A DNA stretch of 64,000 nt. Source: Bifidobacterium boum. Lineage in GTDB: Bacteria; Actinomycetota; Actinomycetes; Actinomycetales; Bifidobacteriaceae. The stretch is taken from assembly GCF_000741535.1 (NCBI RefSeq), contig NZ_JGYQ01000016.1, positions 124,001 through 188,000 on the forward strand. The letters are read 5' to 3'. How positions within the stretch are numbered: position 1 is the first letter of the stretch; each line of letters starts with the position of its first letter. Below are positions 39,409 through 48,331 of this stretch, piece by piece. Under the pieces are notes generated by a model. It saw only the letters and a list, made by a program, of their open reading frames with translations. It was not told the origin of the DNA and did not search any database. The translations under genes and the position numbers were made by a program.

Positions 39409-41297
39409 CACTCGACGGTCACGGATTTCGCGAGATTACGCGGCTTGTCAACGTCATAGCCCTTGAGCTGCGCCATATCCATCGCGAATAGCTGCAATGG
39501 CACCACGTCCACGAGCGGGCTGAGCAGCGTGGGACATACCGGCCGCCAGAAGACGACATCCGCGTACTGTTCGACATCCGGGTCACCCAGTTCTGCAACA
39601 GCGATGGTGTACGCGCCACGCGCCTTGACTTCCTCGATGCCGGAAATCACCTTGTTGTGCAGAATGTTGCGCCCGCGTGCCGACGGTACGATCACGACGA
39701 CCGGCTCGCCCGCGTCCACCAGCGCGATCGGGCCGTGTTTGAGCTCGCCCGCGGCGAAGCCCTCGGTGAAGGTGTAGGCGATTTCCTTGAGTTTCAGCGC
39801 GCCTTCCAGCGCGACCGGGTAGCCCACATGACGGCCGAGGAACAGGAAGGAATGCGCGTTAACCATCTGCTTGGCGGCCTGCTCGACATTGCCCGCCTGG
39901 TTGTCCAGCACCCACTGGATTTTTTCGGGCATGCCCTTGAGCTGTTCCAGGATGTGCCTGATCTCGTCGCGGTACATCGTGCCCTTCACCTGCGCCAGAT
40001 ACAAGCCCAGCAGATAGGCGGCGACGATCTGCGCGACGAAGGCCTTGGTGGAGGCGACCGCAATCTCCGGGCCCGCGTGCGTGTAGAGCACGGCGTCGGA
40101 TTCGCGTGGGATGCTCGCGCCTTGCGTGTTGCAAATCGCCAGCACGCGCGACCCCTGTTCACGGGCGTGGCGCAAGGCCATCAGCGTGTCCATGGTCTCG
40201 CCGGACTGCGAAATCGCGACGACCAGCGTGCGCGGGGTCAGAATCGGGTCGCGGTAACGGAATTCATGCGCGAGCTCGACTTCGACCGGAATGCGCACCC
40301 AATGCTCGATCGCGTACTTGGCGACCATGCCCGCGTAGCTTGCCGTGCCGCATGCCACGACGATGATTTTGTCAATCTGGCGGAACACGTCCAGCCCGAT
40401 ATGCACTTCGTCGAGCACGATATCGCCCTGCTCGTCGAAGCGGCCGAGCAGCGTATTGGCCACCGCTTCGGGATCCTCATGGATCTCCTTGTCCATGAAG
40501 GACGGCCAGCCGCCTTTTTCCGCCGCGGACGCGTCCCAATCCACGGTGAATCGCTTGGTGTCGTCCACCGGATTGCCATTGAAGTCGGTGACGGTCACGC
40601 TCGTACCGCTGATGCATACCGCCTGGTCCTGCCCGATTTCCATGGCGTTCTTCGTGTAGGCGACGAATGCGGCGACGTCGGATCCGAGGAAGTTCTCGCC
40701 CTCGCCGAGCCCGACGACCAGCGGAGAATCATGGCGCGCGCCGACGACGATATCCGGCTGACGGCAGTCGACGGCAAGGATGGTGAACGCACCCGTCAGC
40801 ATACGCGCGACGCGACGGAGCGCTTTGAACAGGTCCGGCTTGCCGGTTTCCTTGATGATGATGTTGGCAACCTTGCCGAGCAGTTTCGCCGCGACTTCGG
40901 TATCGGTGCCGGAGGAGAACACGTAGCCTTCGGATTGCAGGTCCATTTTCAGCTGTGATGCGTTTTCGATGATGCCATTGTGGATGATGGCGATTTTCCC
41001 GTCCGCGCTCACATGCGGATGCGCGTTGGTGTCGCTGGGCTCGCCGTTCGTGGCCCACCGCGTATGTCCGATGCCGACCGTTGCGTCCGGAAGAGGCGAA
41101 CGCTTGAGGTCGGCTTTGAGATTGTCCAGGCGACCTGCCTTCTTGCGAACGGCTACGAGATTCATGCCAGGTGCGGCAAGTGCGACGCCCGCGGAATCAT
41201 ATCCACGGTATTCCAGCCTGCCCAGGCCTTGCATGCATACTTCCAATGGTTTGCCGCATGCGGTCATGCCGCCTGCATATCCTACGATTCCGCACAT
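39408..41297 (-). CDS. glmS: Glutamine-fructose-6-phosphate aminotransferase (isomerizing)
   Basis: 629 residues. The start MCGIVGYAGG supplies the N-terminal catalytic cysteine of the class II amidotransferase domain, followed by RLEYRGYDSAGVAL, GHTRWATNGEPSDTNAHPH and IIHNGIIENA. Two SIS sugar-isomerase domains begin with VACGTASYAGMVAKY and FLFLGRHVGYPVALEGALKLKEI, and the protein ends DKPRNLAKSVTVE. It makes glucosamine-6-phosphate for peptidoglycan and other amino sugars. A terminator-like hairpin separates it from the lipoprotein gene upstream. No glmS ribozyme pattern was recognised in the short leader. Confidence 0.97.
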   Translation of the reverse strand: MCGIVGYAGGMTACGKPLEVCMQGLGRLEYRGYDSAGVALAAPGMNLVAVRKKAGRLDNLKADLKRSPLPDATVGIGHTRWATNGEPSDTNAHPHVSADGKIAIIHNGIIENASQLKMDLQSEGYVFSSGTDTEVAAKLLGKVANIIIKETGKPDLFKALRRVARMLTGAFTILAVDCRQPDIVVGARHDSPLVVGLGEGENFLGSDVAAFVAYTKNAMEIGQDQAVCISGTSVTVTDFNGNPVDDTKRFTVDWDASAAEKGGWPSFMDKEIHEDPEAVANTLLGRFDEQGDIVLDEVHIGLDVFRQIDKIIVVACGTASYAGMVAKYAIEHWVRIPVEVELAHEFRYRDPILTPRTLVVAISQSGETMDTLMALRHAREQGSRVLAICNTQGASIPRESDAVLYTHAGPEIAVASTKAFVAQIVAAYLLGLYLAQVKGTMYRDEIRHILEQLKGMPEKIQWVLDNQAGNVEQAAKQMVNAHSFLFLGRHVGYPVALEGALKLKEIAYTFTEGFAAGELKHGPIALVDAGEPVVVIVPSARGRNILHNKVISGIEEVKARGAYTIAVAELGDPDVEQYADVVFWRPVCPTLLSPLVDVVPLQLFAMDMAQLKGYDVDKPRNLAKSVTVE

Positions 41298-41325
41298 AGC
41301 ACACCAGTGTATCGGACGATTATGT

Positions 41326-41376
41326 CAAGCGCCGATGGCGAAAGTCACTTTCACATAACCGGCCAATCGGCGCTTG
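41326..41376 (-). terminator. Hairpin between lipoprotein gene and glmS
   Basis: An 11-bp inverted repeat, CAAGCGCCGAT...ATCGGCGCTTG, encloses a smaller GAAAGT/ACTTTC hairpin. It starts 10 bases past the lipoprotein stop and probably ends that transcript before glmS. Confidence 0.6.
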
Positions 41377-41385
41377 GAATGCACA

Positions 41386-42069
41386 TCACGAATTCGTTTG
41401 GCACGCTTCGTACAGTTTCGCCTTCGCGGCATCATACCCTGGGGCGGATTCGTCGAAATACTTGCCGAATACGTCCTTGTCCTTGTTCTCGTCGCTGACG
41501 ATCGCCTTGTAATCATCCACCGTCATGGATTGTTCGGCGAGCCCGTTTTTCTTCAGGCATTGGAGCAACGGTACCGCTGGATCCTCGTTCTTGGGATTGC
41601 TTTTCATGCTGTCGTGCAGAATGCTCATGCTGGTGAAATCATTGTCCTCGTCGCATTGGGCGACAGCGGAATCGCCATCGCTTTGGCTCATTCCGGCGGG
41701 ATACGTGGTTTGCATGCCGCCTTGCGAGTCAAAAGTGACATCGACGCCTTGCTGTTTCGCGCAATCGCTGAAATGCTCGCTGAGTTCGTTGAACTCTTCG
41801 TCGGTGATTTTGCTGTCCTTCAGTATCTTCTTGGTCAGGGACTGGTGTGCATCATCGTAGGTGCGTTTGATTTGTTGCGCGTAGTATCCGGTGAAGACGG
41901 TGCCGTCCTTCGCAGTGGCGCTACTCGATGCACTTGTCGCGGTGCCAGTGGACGGAGCGGTATGTCCTCCGCCCGCACAGCCCGAAAGCAATGTTGCACA
42001 GCACGCCATGGCGCATACCATGACTGTCACAGCGGTGTGACGGTTCCCCCTATTGTTGGTCTTTTTCAT
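41386..42069 (-). CDS. Lipoprotein of unknown function, paralogue of the next one
   Basis: 227 residues with a lipoprotein signal (VCAMACCATLLSGCAGGGH). After a Ser/Thr/Ala-rich linker the mature part is helical and charged, with FTGYYAQQIKRTYDDAHQSL and LKDSKITDEEFNELSEHFSDC. The neighbour at 42170-42694 has the same pattern (FKGPYARKFADTYNSLQTGF, IEDGKISEKDINAL and a conserved Cys), so the two are paralogues. I do not recognise the family. Co-location with an ABC transporter and a two-component system suggests an accessory role on the outer face of the membrane. Confidence 0.8.
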   Translation of the reverse strand: MKKTNNRGNRHTAVTVMVCAMACCATLLSGCAGGGHTAPSTGTATSASSSATAKDGTVFTGYYAQQIKRTYDDAHQSLTKKILKDSKITDEEFNELSEHFSDCAKQQGVDVTFDSQGGMQTTYPAGMSQSDGDSAVAQCDEDNDFTSMSILHDSMKSNPKNEDPAVPLLQCLKKNGLAEQSMTVDDYKAIVSDENKDKDVFGKYFDESAPGYDAAKAKLYEACQTNS

Positions 42070-42114
42070 GATTTCACTTCTCGGAGTGGTGATTCTTTCG
42101 TTTCGCAGAGTCGG

Positions 42115-42157
42115 AAGGTGGGCTTGTGCCGCGAGTCCCGTAGCGCAAGCCCGCCTT
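42115..42157 (-). terminator. Hairpin between the two lipoprotein genes
   Basis: A 15-bp stem with two G-U pairs (AAGGTGGGCTTGTGC against GCGCAAGCCCGCCTT) and a 13-base loop starts just past the upstream lipoprotein stop. Confidence 0.6.
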
Positions 42158-42169
42158 CGCGGTTATTTA

Positions 42170-42694
42170 TCATTTGGATTGATCGTTATCATCGGGATGT
42201 TCATGGACGTATACGTAGTGGGACAGATCGTTGATCTTATACCCGTCGTAACGTTCCATGCATTGCTTCGCAATCTTGTTCATCCTCTTCGCATTCGCAC
42301 CATGGTATGGAGTCGGTGTCGTCGTGCCTTCCTCCCAAATGAAGGTGATGAAATCATCTTCGCTTTGAGCTTGGGCATCTACGCAACCCTCGACTTTGAA
42401 TTCCAAAGCATTGATGTCCTTCTCGCTGATCTTGCCATCCTCTATGAGTCCCCGGGCAAAACCGGTCTGAAGGCTGTTGTACGTGTCTGCGAATTTTCGA
42501 GCGTATGGACCTTTGAACACATGTCCATTCTCGGCCTTCGCAGTGCTTTGCGATGGGGCTGGGGTCGCGTTCTGATGTCCCGAGCCGCAGGCGATGCACA
42601 AGAGGCATGCCACGATGACGCCGAAAATCAAAAACACATTTCGAATACGAGCAACGGTATGAGTCAACATCCCGGACCAATCACTCATACGCAT
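42170..42694 (-). CDS. Lipoprotein of unknown function
   Basis: 174 residues; the ATG follows AAGGG. The signal region IRNVFLIFGVIVACLLCIACGSG ends in a lipobox cysteine. The mature part resembles the neighbouring lipoprotein at 41386-42069 but is shorter: after INALEFKVEGCVDAQ it ends in a charged tail. It is preceded by a promoter-like region (42790-42840) that shares a box with the transporter operon promoter. It may therefore belong to the regulon of the nearby two-component system. Function unknown. Confidence 0.78.
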   Translation of the reverse strand: MRMSDWSGMLTHTVARIRNVFLIFGVIVACLLCIACGSGHQNATPAPSQSTAKAENGHVFKGPYARKFADTYNSLQTGFARGLIEDGKISEKDINALEFKVEGCVDAQAQSEDDFITFIWEEGTTTPTPYHGANAKRMNKIAKQCMERYDGYKINDLSHYVYVHEHPDDNDQSK

Positions 42695-42789
42695 ACCAAT
42701 GCCCTTGCATCATTGTCATCATTCTCATCGTTGAACCCCCTTTTCTACCTTGTGCCTCGTAGGCGACGCCTCGTTGACATCACGATTGC

Positions 42790-42840
42790 ATTGTTTCGCA
42801 CTTCATCGCACGATGCAAATCCTTGTCGTGAAAAACACTA
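42790..42840 (-). promoter_or_regulatory. Candidate promoter and shared regulatory box before the lipoprotein gene
   Basis: On the minus strand the box CACGACAAGGATTTGC (42830-42815) overlaps a -35-like TTGCAT (42818-42813). After 17 bases comes a -10-like AACAAT (42795-42790). The same box, -35 position and 17-base spacer occur at 45917-45967. A partial GTAG-N4-TTT match extends the box to 42840. Confidence 0.55.
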
Positions 42841-42857
42841 CAAATCCCAGCTTCCGG

Positions 42858-44036
42858 TCATCGATTCTTAAAATATCTGAACAGGTCACGTTCGCGAGTG
42901 ACCAGCATCGCAAGCGTGACACCGGCCAACACACCCGCAAGGGCCGCCGCTGGAACTCTGGAAAGAATACCAACAAGCGTCGGTGAGGCAATGATGATCC
43001 CCGTATCCATATGGGTAATCGCCCAGATCGTCAATGGCAGCGTCACCAGTATCGCCGAACAGCACCAGACCAACGCCTCGAGCAGCATCTGCAGCCAGAG
43101 CGCGGTCTTGGGTTCGCCGCAATGCATGGCGGATGCAAGTTCGAGCCGCCTGACACGGACAACGGCGAATCCGATGAAGAACGCAATGACCAGCATCACG
43201 AGTGGAGCCAGTGCACTCTGTCTCTCCCGGAACGCCTTGACGGCATCCAACTTCGAGCCTTGCGTCGCATTCAATTGGCTGATCGTTGGTTGCTGCGAAG
43301 CATCCGAAGGCCATGAGGATACCGTGGATTGCAACAACGCCTGCAGGGCATCCGGAACCGGCCAGGTCTTCACCACGCACTGATCGAAATCGTTTGCATC
43401 AACCGGAACCTGGCTGAGCGCCACATATTGGTAATTGGATGACCTACCGTCGTCCGGATACTGGAATACGCCGGCGATTCGTACACTGCCACCGGCATGC
43501 AATGCGAGTTGGCTTCCGGCGGAAGCGTTCACAGACTGCGCTGCCTGGGAGGAGAGCCAGATGCCATCGTAATCCCGGGTAGACAACGTAACGGTGCCGG
43601 AACGGGTCGAAGAAGCAAAGACATCTAGCGCCCCGGTCGTGGCATCGAGCGAAGGAATACTCGCAGATGGCAAGACGGCGGATGTGACCTTGTCGTTCTT
43701 CGACCGTAACGCGCCGGATGCGAGCACCCCGTCCACACTGGACAACCGTTCGCATGCTTCACCGCTAATCCTGCCTTTGAACTCGATGACGTACGTCGAC
43801 GCGCCCGATGCGATATACCGGTCAACCTGCTGCGCTATTGACCGAATGCTGAACAGGTCGGCAGCAGACAACCCGCCGACCAACGCGGCGAGAATCAACA
43901 TAAGCATGAACGCATGCGAGGTTCCGGACACGATATCCCGCCATGCTTCGTCCACGACACCACGCAGACGCATACGCCCTGTCGCAGCCGTATCCCGGTC
44001 AATGGCAGGCGCAACGGTATCTTGTTCCCGGCTCAC
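42858..44036 (-). CDS. ABC transporter permease (FtsX/MacB-type)
   Basis: 392 residues. The GTG at 44036 overlaps the ATPase stop (GTGA) and follows GAGGGA, so it is preferred over a start inside the ATPase gene. An N-terminal helix (AFMLMLILAALVGGLSAADLF) precedes a large extracellular domain of about 230 residues, then three helices at the C-terminus (LAPLVMLVIAFFIGFAVVRV, LLEALVWCCSAILVTLPLTIW, AAALAGVLAGVTLAMLV). This is the MacB/FtsX layout. With the ATPase and adaptor it would export a peptide or lipid-like compound or mediate sensing. No substrate can be assigned. Confidence 0.85.
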   Translation of the reverse strand: MSREQDTVAPAIDRDTAATGRMRLRGVVDEAWRDIVSGTSHAFMLMLILAALVGGLSAADLFSIRSIAQQVDRYIASGASTYVIEFKGRISGEACERLSSVDGVLASGALRSKNDKVTSAVLPSASIPSLDATTGALDVFASSTRSGTVTLSTRDYDGIWLSSQAAQSVNASAGSQLALHAGGSVRIAGVFQYPDDGRSSNYQYVALSQVPVDANDFDQCVVKTWPVPDALQALLQSTVSSWPSDASQQPTISQLNATQGSKLDAVKAFRERQSALAPLVMLVIAFFIGFAVVRVRRLELASAMHCGEPKTALWLQMLLEALVWCCSAILVTLPLTIWAITHMDTGIIIASPTLVGILSRVPAAALAGVLAGVTLAMLVTRERDLFRYFKNR

Positions 44037-44731
44037 TGGTAGTCCCTCAAATCGATGATGTCCGTGCACGCGTCGCGGGTGCGCGGATCATGTGTGGCGA
44101 CCACGACAATCGCCCCTGATATCGACAACCCGTGCAAGGTTCGGTTCACGCTCGCCGCAGTCGCCAAATCAAGTTGTGCTGTCGGCTCATCCACAAGAAG
44201 CAGTCCCGCGTGGGAGGCGACCGCGCGCGCAAGCATCAGCCGCTGAGCCTCGCCACCGGACAGGTCACGGAACTGTTTGGCGGCAAGATGGTCAAGCCCG
44301 AACACGCGTAACAGTGACAAAGCGTGCTCTTCGGCTTCGTTCCTGCGTTCCCCGCGAGAAATATAGGGCAGTGCCACATGGTCGATGACTTTCCTACGCG
44401 CTACTCCATGAGGATTCTGCAATACCCAGCACACCCGACCGCATGAGACGCGTATGACCTTGCCCTGCGCTGGCTGCTGCCAGCCTGCGACAATGGACAA
44501 TAGCGTGGATTTGCCCGAGCCGGAAGGACCGACCAGCGCATAAACGCGCCGGGGATACAGCGTCATGGTGATATGCCTGAACAGCCAGTCGTCCCCGTCG
44601 AAGCTGTGCCCGACATCGTCGAGCTTGACATGGGCAGACTGCTCATCACCGGAATTGTCCTGAACTGTACTGGTTCCCGCCAATCCTGCAACCGCGGGTC
44701 GTATGGACTCGAGCCGGTCTTGCCCGCTCAT
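44033..44731 (-). CDS. ABC transporter ATP-binding protein (MacB/LolD-type)
   Basis: 232 residues from the ATG at 44731, which overlaps the adaptor stop by ATGA; a GTG two codons earlier is possible. Walker A is [20 protein letters not shown], the signature FRDLSGGEAQRLMLARAV, Walker B LLLVDEPTAQLD and the switch VVVATHDPRTRD. The Q-loop reads GRVCWVLQNPHG. It is the energy-coupling part of the three-gene operon. Confidence 0.92.
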   Translation of the reverse strand: MSGQDRLESIRPAVAGLAGTSTVQDNSGDEQSAHVKLDDVGHSFDGDDWLFRHITMTLYPRRVYALVGPSGSGKSTLLSIVAGWQQPAQGKVIRVSCGRVCWVLQNPHGVARRKVIDHVALPYISRGERRNEAEEHALSLLRVFGLDHLAAKQFRDLSGGEAQRLMLARAVASHAGLLLVDEPTAQLDLATAASVNRTLHGLSISGAIVVVATHDPRTRDACTDIIDLRDYQ

Positions 44732-45882
44732 CGGCACGCCTTACCTGTGCTGGCGGGAACATCGACGGAAGTCAGGGATGCGCCGGATTGCACGCTGACC
44801 ATCGATTTGCCAAGCTGGGAGGCGACCACATGAACGGCGACCGGCTTGCCGCGCGAAACCACGCATGCCGAATCCGCAGAGACATCGTACATCGCCGCCG
44901 GCGGCACCAAGACCACGTTCAGCGCTTTGGCGAGCTTCCAGCGATATGTAACGTTGATGGTGTTCGGAGCGGTGTCTTGTCCCGTGTCGCTTTGGGCCCC
45001 TCCGGTATCGGAAGCCTGCCCGGAGGCTGCCGGCTGTTGGGCGGCACGGTATTCGTTACTCGCACCGATGGCTGAGAGCAGGGAGGCGTCAGCGCTGTCC
45101 GCTGTCTGATCAGTGATGGTGAACGTCGTCCCGTTGACTTCCATGACCCGATCGCCTTGCAGCATCGAGGAATCATTGCGCCGGAACGTCGCACGGACCG
45201 GTTGGCTGGTAGTCGTCAGCACATCGGCTCCCTGCTCGACGTGCCCGCCATATCGGGCCTGGCACTCCTTGACAGTCACCTGCTGTTGGGGCAACCATGC
45301 AAACAACGACGTATCGATGCTCCACTGGCGCTCCTGCGTGGTACCCTGCGTCCCGGCGGTTGTGGCAAGCGCATTGAAGGCTTTCACCGTATTCCACGTC
45401 ATCACGTCCGAATCCGGGGCCGCATATCCGAGCCGTCTGAGTTCCGCATTGAGCGCCGCGATATCACCGCCCTTCATGCCGCTGGTCATCGTCCGATACG
45501 GTGGAGTCCTGAGATACAGGGCGAGTTGGGGTTGTCCGTCAATGGCAATGAACGCGGAGCCTGATTCAATATTGTTTCCGGCCGCGCACTGTCTCAACTC
45601 CGTAACCACTCCCCCAACCGGAGCGGCTACGGAACCGGATTCACTGCGTTCCACCGTGACGGTGACGGAACGCTCGTCATCATATAGTTCCGATTGCACG
45701 GCGAGTGTGCCCACGCGCGTAGTCGACTCGAACGCGGCGGGTTCGGGCTCACGGGTGAGCAGGAACCCGCCGCACACGCCGGCCGCCAGCATGACGAGCG
45801 CGAGCAGGACAGTCACGGAGACGGACACAGTGTTGCGGCCAGCGTTCCGGTTTGTACCGGTTTTCTGGTGATGCAGCCGCAT
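44728..45882 (-). CDS. Membrane-fusion/adaptor protein with peptidoglycan-binding-like domain
   Basis: 384 residues from the ATG at 45882 after AAGGAG. One N-terminal membrane helix (VSVTVLLALVMLAAGVCGGFLL) is followed by a barrel-sandwich-like region (VAAPVGGVVTELRQCAAGNNIESGSAFIAI). A peptidoglycan-binding-like stretch follows (GGDIAALNAELRRLGYAAPDSDVMTWNTVKAFNAL), then LVPPAAMYDVSADSACVV near the end. Such adaptors pair with MacB-type permeases in Gram-positive bacteria. It is the first gene of the operon and lies under the promoter and box at 45917-45967. A short Gly/Ser/Gln linker interrupts the C-terminal half. Confidence 0.83.
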   Translation of the reverse strand: MRLHHQKTGTNRNAGRNTVSVSVTVLLALVMLAAGVCGGFLLTREPEPAAFESTTRVGTLAVQSELYDDERSVTVTVERSESGSVAAPVGGVVTELRQCAAGNNIESGSAFIAIDGQPQLALYLRTPPYRTMTSGMKGGDIAALNAELRRLGYAAPDSDVMTWNTVKAFNALATTAGTQGTTQERQWSIDTSLFAWLPQQQVTVKECQARYGGHVEQGADVLTTTSQPVRATFRRNDSSMLQGDRVMEVNGTTFTITDQTADSADASLLSAIGASNEYRAAQQPAASGQASDTGGAQSDTGQDTAPNTINVTYRWKLAKALNVVLVPPAAMYDVSADSACVVSRGKPVAVHVVASQLGKSMVSVQSGASLTSVDVPASTGKACR

Positions 45883-45916
45883 TCTGTGCTCCTTCGTGCA
45901 GAATCGAAACGTTGTC

Positions 45917-45967
45917 ATTATCGGTGGGGAGGAATCCGCAGGCAAATCCTTGTCGTGCAAATACCTA
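45917..45967 (-). promoter_or_regulatory. Candidate promoter and shared regulatory box before the adaptor-ABC operon
   Basis: On the minus strand the box CACGACAAGGATTTGC (45957-45942) overlaps a -35-like TTGCCT (45945-45940). A 17-base spacer and a -10-like GATAAT (45922-45917) follow, about 35 bases before the adaptor start. The rest of the divergent gap up to the response regulator gene (to 46189) shows nothing else I can name. Confidence 0.6.
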
Positions 45968-46189
45968 CACGATTGCGCTGCCGGCATCTATGACGACTCG
46001 GACGCCTTGTGGCATAGCCATGCTGTTTTCGTTGGATTGTCGCCGAATACGGCATTCCCCCACGCTTGGAAAGCATGACTGCGCGTCTCACATATTGGCG
46101 ACATTTTTGAAATACCCCTCGGAGCGACTTCCGCGCCGGCCATCGTTTGACGCCAATCCGGCGGCGCCGACACAGCGCTATGCTGGTGT

Positions 46190-46933
46190 ATGAAATCCCC
46201 TATTCGAACGAGCATGGAGCCAGGCACCACTATGAGCCAACAGCAGACACCATCCGCGACCGGCAGCGACCAGACGTCGGGCACCGTGCAGGTCGTGCTC
46301 GTCGATAACGACATCCTTGCCTTGAATATGCTGTGCGAGATCATGTCCGGATGGCCCCGCGTCGCCATCACCTGGACCGAATATAACGGCTCGGACGCCT
46401 TCGACCACTACCGACAATGCGAATCCGGCATCCGCGATCTGCCGGACCTGTTCATCACCGACATCTCGATGCGCGGCCTGTCGGGCGTCGATATGAGCCG
46501 AGCCATCCGCTACACCAACGGCACGATGCCGATACTCGGCATCACTTCATACGAGCCGACCCAGTTCTACCATGATGCCGCCGACGCCGGCATGCAGGCG
46601 GTTATCGGCAAGAACGAGCTGTCGGCCCTCAAAAGCATCATCATGGAGGTCGCGGACACCGGCGCTCTCGCCGTCCGACCGCCCTTCGAGGCACCGGGGC
46701 GGGCGCATCTGCGCATCCGGCAGGAAGGCCTGCCGTACATCCTCTCGCTGAGTCAGCAGGAAAAGCAGGTGCTCACCATGTGTTCGCACGGATATAGCAA
46801 CGCCGATATCGCGCAGGTGCTCGACGTTAGCCCGTCGACCATCAACACCTACATCACACGCGCGTCGCGCAAGATGGGCGTGGCCAGCAAACGGGAGGCG
46901 GTGGCGTTATGGACGAAAACCATCGGACTGTAA
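46190..46933 (+). CDS. Two-component response regulator, LuxR/NarL family
   Basis: Up to 247 residues; starts at 46214 or 46232 are also possible and only the last has a weak AGG nearby. The receiver domain begins VQVVLVDNDILALNML with the phospho-acceptor aspartate in LPDLFITDISMRGLSG and the lysine in MQAVIGKNELS. The LuxR helix-turn-helix is at the C-terminus (LSQQEKQVLTMCSHGYSNADIAQVLDVSPSTINTYITRASRKMGV). It is followed 36 bases later by its likely kinase. The shared box upstream of the divergent ABC operon and of the lipoprotein gene is a plausible target. Confidence 0.93.
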   Translation: MKSPIRTSMEPGTTMSQQQTPSATGSDQTSGTVQVVLVDNDILALNMLCEIMSGWPRVAITWTEYNGSDAFDHYRQCESGIRDLPDLFITDISMRGLSGVDMSRAIRYTNGTMPILGITSYEPTQFYHDAADAGMQAVIGKNELSALKSIIMEVADTGALAVRPPFEAPGRAHLRIRQEGLPYILSLSQQEKQVLTMCSHGYSNADIAQVLDVSPSTINTYITRASRKMGVASKREAVALWTKTIGL

Positions 46934-46969
46934 TCAAGCAACACCATCACAACCGTCATTCCGCAACGA

Positions 46970-48286
46970 TTGCGCCACCATAAACTGCACGTCGCCCTTT
47001 GCTTGGTGACCACGATACTCATGATTGCAGTGCTGGCGTTCTTCCCTGCGAAGACCCCGGTGCAATGGGTGGCTTGTATCATCGCCTGCTGCTGCCCGCT
47101 GGGCATCGCCTTCGCACCGGTACCGATGTCCATCGTCTCATTCGCCGTGGTACTACTGCTGATGTTCACTCCCGGAATATCACTCTCGGATGCCGGTTCG
47201 ATCATTCATATGCTTACGCCGCTGGCCATAGGTACGCTCGCGTATTCGACACCCACCCGATGGTCAATCTGGAGTCTTGTCGCTTCAATCATCACCCTGC
47301 TGTTGGCCTTCGACTTCCGCCACGCGCTGTCACAAGGAGAAGCACTTTCCTTATTCGTATTTCTCGTGCTGTATATCGTCACATACGCAAGTTGCGCATC
47401 CATCCGCACCATCGCCATCGACGATCGGCAACGGCACCGCGATGCCGAGCTGGAACTCCTGCGAACGCAACAGGCGCATCAGCATGAAGTCACCAAGTTC
47501 GCGCAGATGACGCATGATGCGGTCACCGCGAATCTGTCGAGTATCTTCTTGCTCGCGCAGCAGCATATTGATGCTATCGATGCGGTAGGCGCAACCGGCG
47601 TGATTAGCTCTGCCGCTGGCGCTACCTACGGCGCTACCGATGATGCCGCTGCCAAGATTGCCAGTAATGCCGCCTCCGCGTCTGAAGAGGACTGGCGAAC
47701 GGTCAGGCAACTCAGCGAAAGCGCTCTGGCGAGTATCCGCTCGGTAATCAGAACCATGAACTCCGCGGATGAACAGCCTCGCAACGACCAAACTGACGAT
47801 TCGCATGACCTTCCACTGCCGTCGCGCATCGGCATCGCCATCGAACAAGGACAGCATCTGTTGACTCCGCACCGTATGCATGTCGATGTACACATTTCAG
47901 GGCAAATATCGTCGCCCGTCTGCGTACAGTCCGGCGACGAAGCAGTGACGCTCATCGGAGAGATCTTCACGAATCTGCTGCGGCACGCATCCCCGGACAG
48001 CGCGCCGATGCTCACCATCACCTACGATGACGACAATATGTCACTCATGCAGACGAACGCACTGGCACACAAGGGCACACGTGGGCGAGGCACAGACCAG
48101 CAGTCGCCGAAGGTTGCTCAGGCCTCAGCCAGCCATGACGGCGCTCTGCCGCGATCGCAGAGCGGACTGCTGCTCCACCGCGGCATCATCGAATCGCTCG
48201 GCGGCGAGCTGCGCTTCAACAGCGAGGATAACACGTGGACGCTCTACGCGCGCATCCCCTTGCACCCCGAGGTTCAGGCGGGGTAA
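46970..48286 (+). CDS. Sensor histidine kinase (NarL-system type)
   Basis: 438 residues with a TTG start at 46970; no ATG or clear ribosome binding site lies between the response regulator stop and the first helix, so the start is uncertain. Four to five hydrophobic segments fill residues 5-150 (LVTTILMIAVLAFF, WVACIIACCCPLGIAF, IVSFAVVLLLMFTPGI, ALSLFVFLVLYIVTYAS). The phosphoacceptor histidine is in FAQMTHDAVTANLSSI. The N-box of the ATPase domain is VTLIGEIFTNLLRHASP, and LLLHRGIIESLGGELRF replaces the usual G-boxes, which look degenerate. It presumably senses a signal at the membrane and phosphorylates the adjacent regulator. Confidence 0.85.
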   Translation: MRHHKLHVALCLVTTILMIAVLAFFPAKTPVQWVACIIACCCPLGIAFAPVPMSIVSFAVVLLLMFTPGISLSDAGSIIHMLTPLAIGTLAYSTPTRWSIWSLVASIITLLLAFDFRHALSQGEALSLFVFLVLYIVTYASCASIRTIAIDDRQRHRDAELELLRTQQAHQHEVTKFAQMTHDAVTANLSSIFLLAQQHIDAIDAVGATGVISSAAGATYGATDDAAAKIASNAASASEEDWRTVRQLSESALASIRSVIRTMNSADEQPRNDQTDDSHDLPLPSRIGIAIEQGQHLLTPHRMHVDVHISGQISSPVCVQSGDEAVTLIGEIFTNLLRHASPDSAPMLTITYDDDNMSLMQTNALAHKGTRGRGTDQQSPKVAQASASHDGALPRSQSGLLLHRGIIESLGGELRFNSEDNTWTLYARIPLHPEVQAG

Positions 48287-48331
48287 CGCTACTGCGCCTG
48301 AACGCTCAAGGCCGTCATGTCAGGCAATGCA

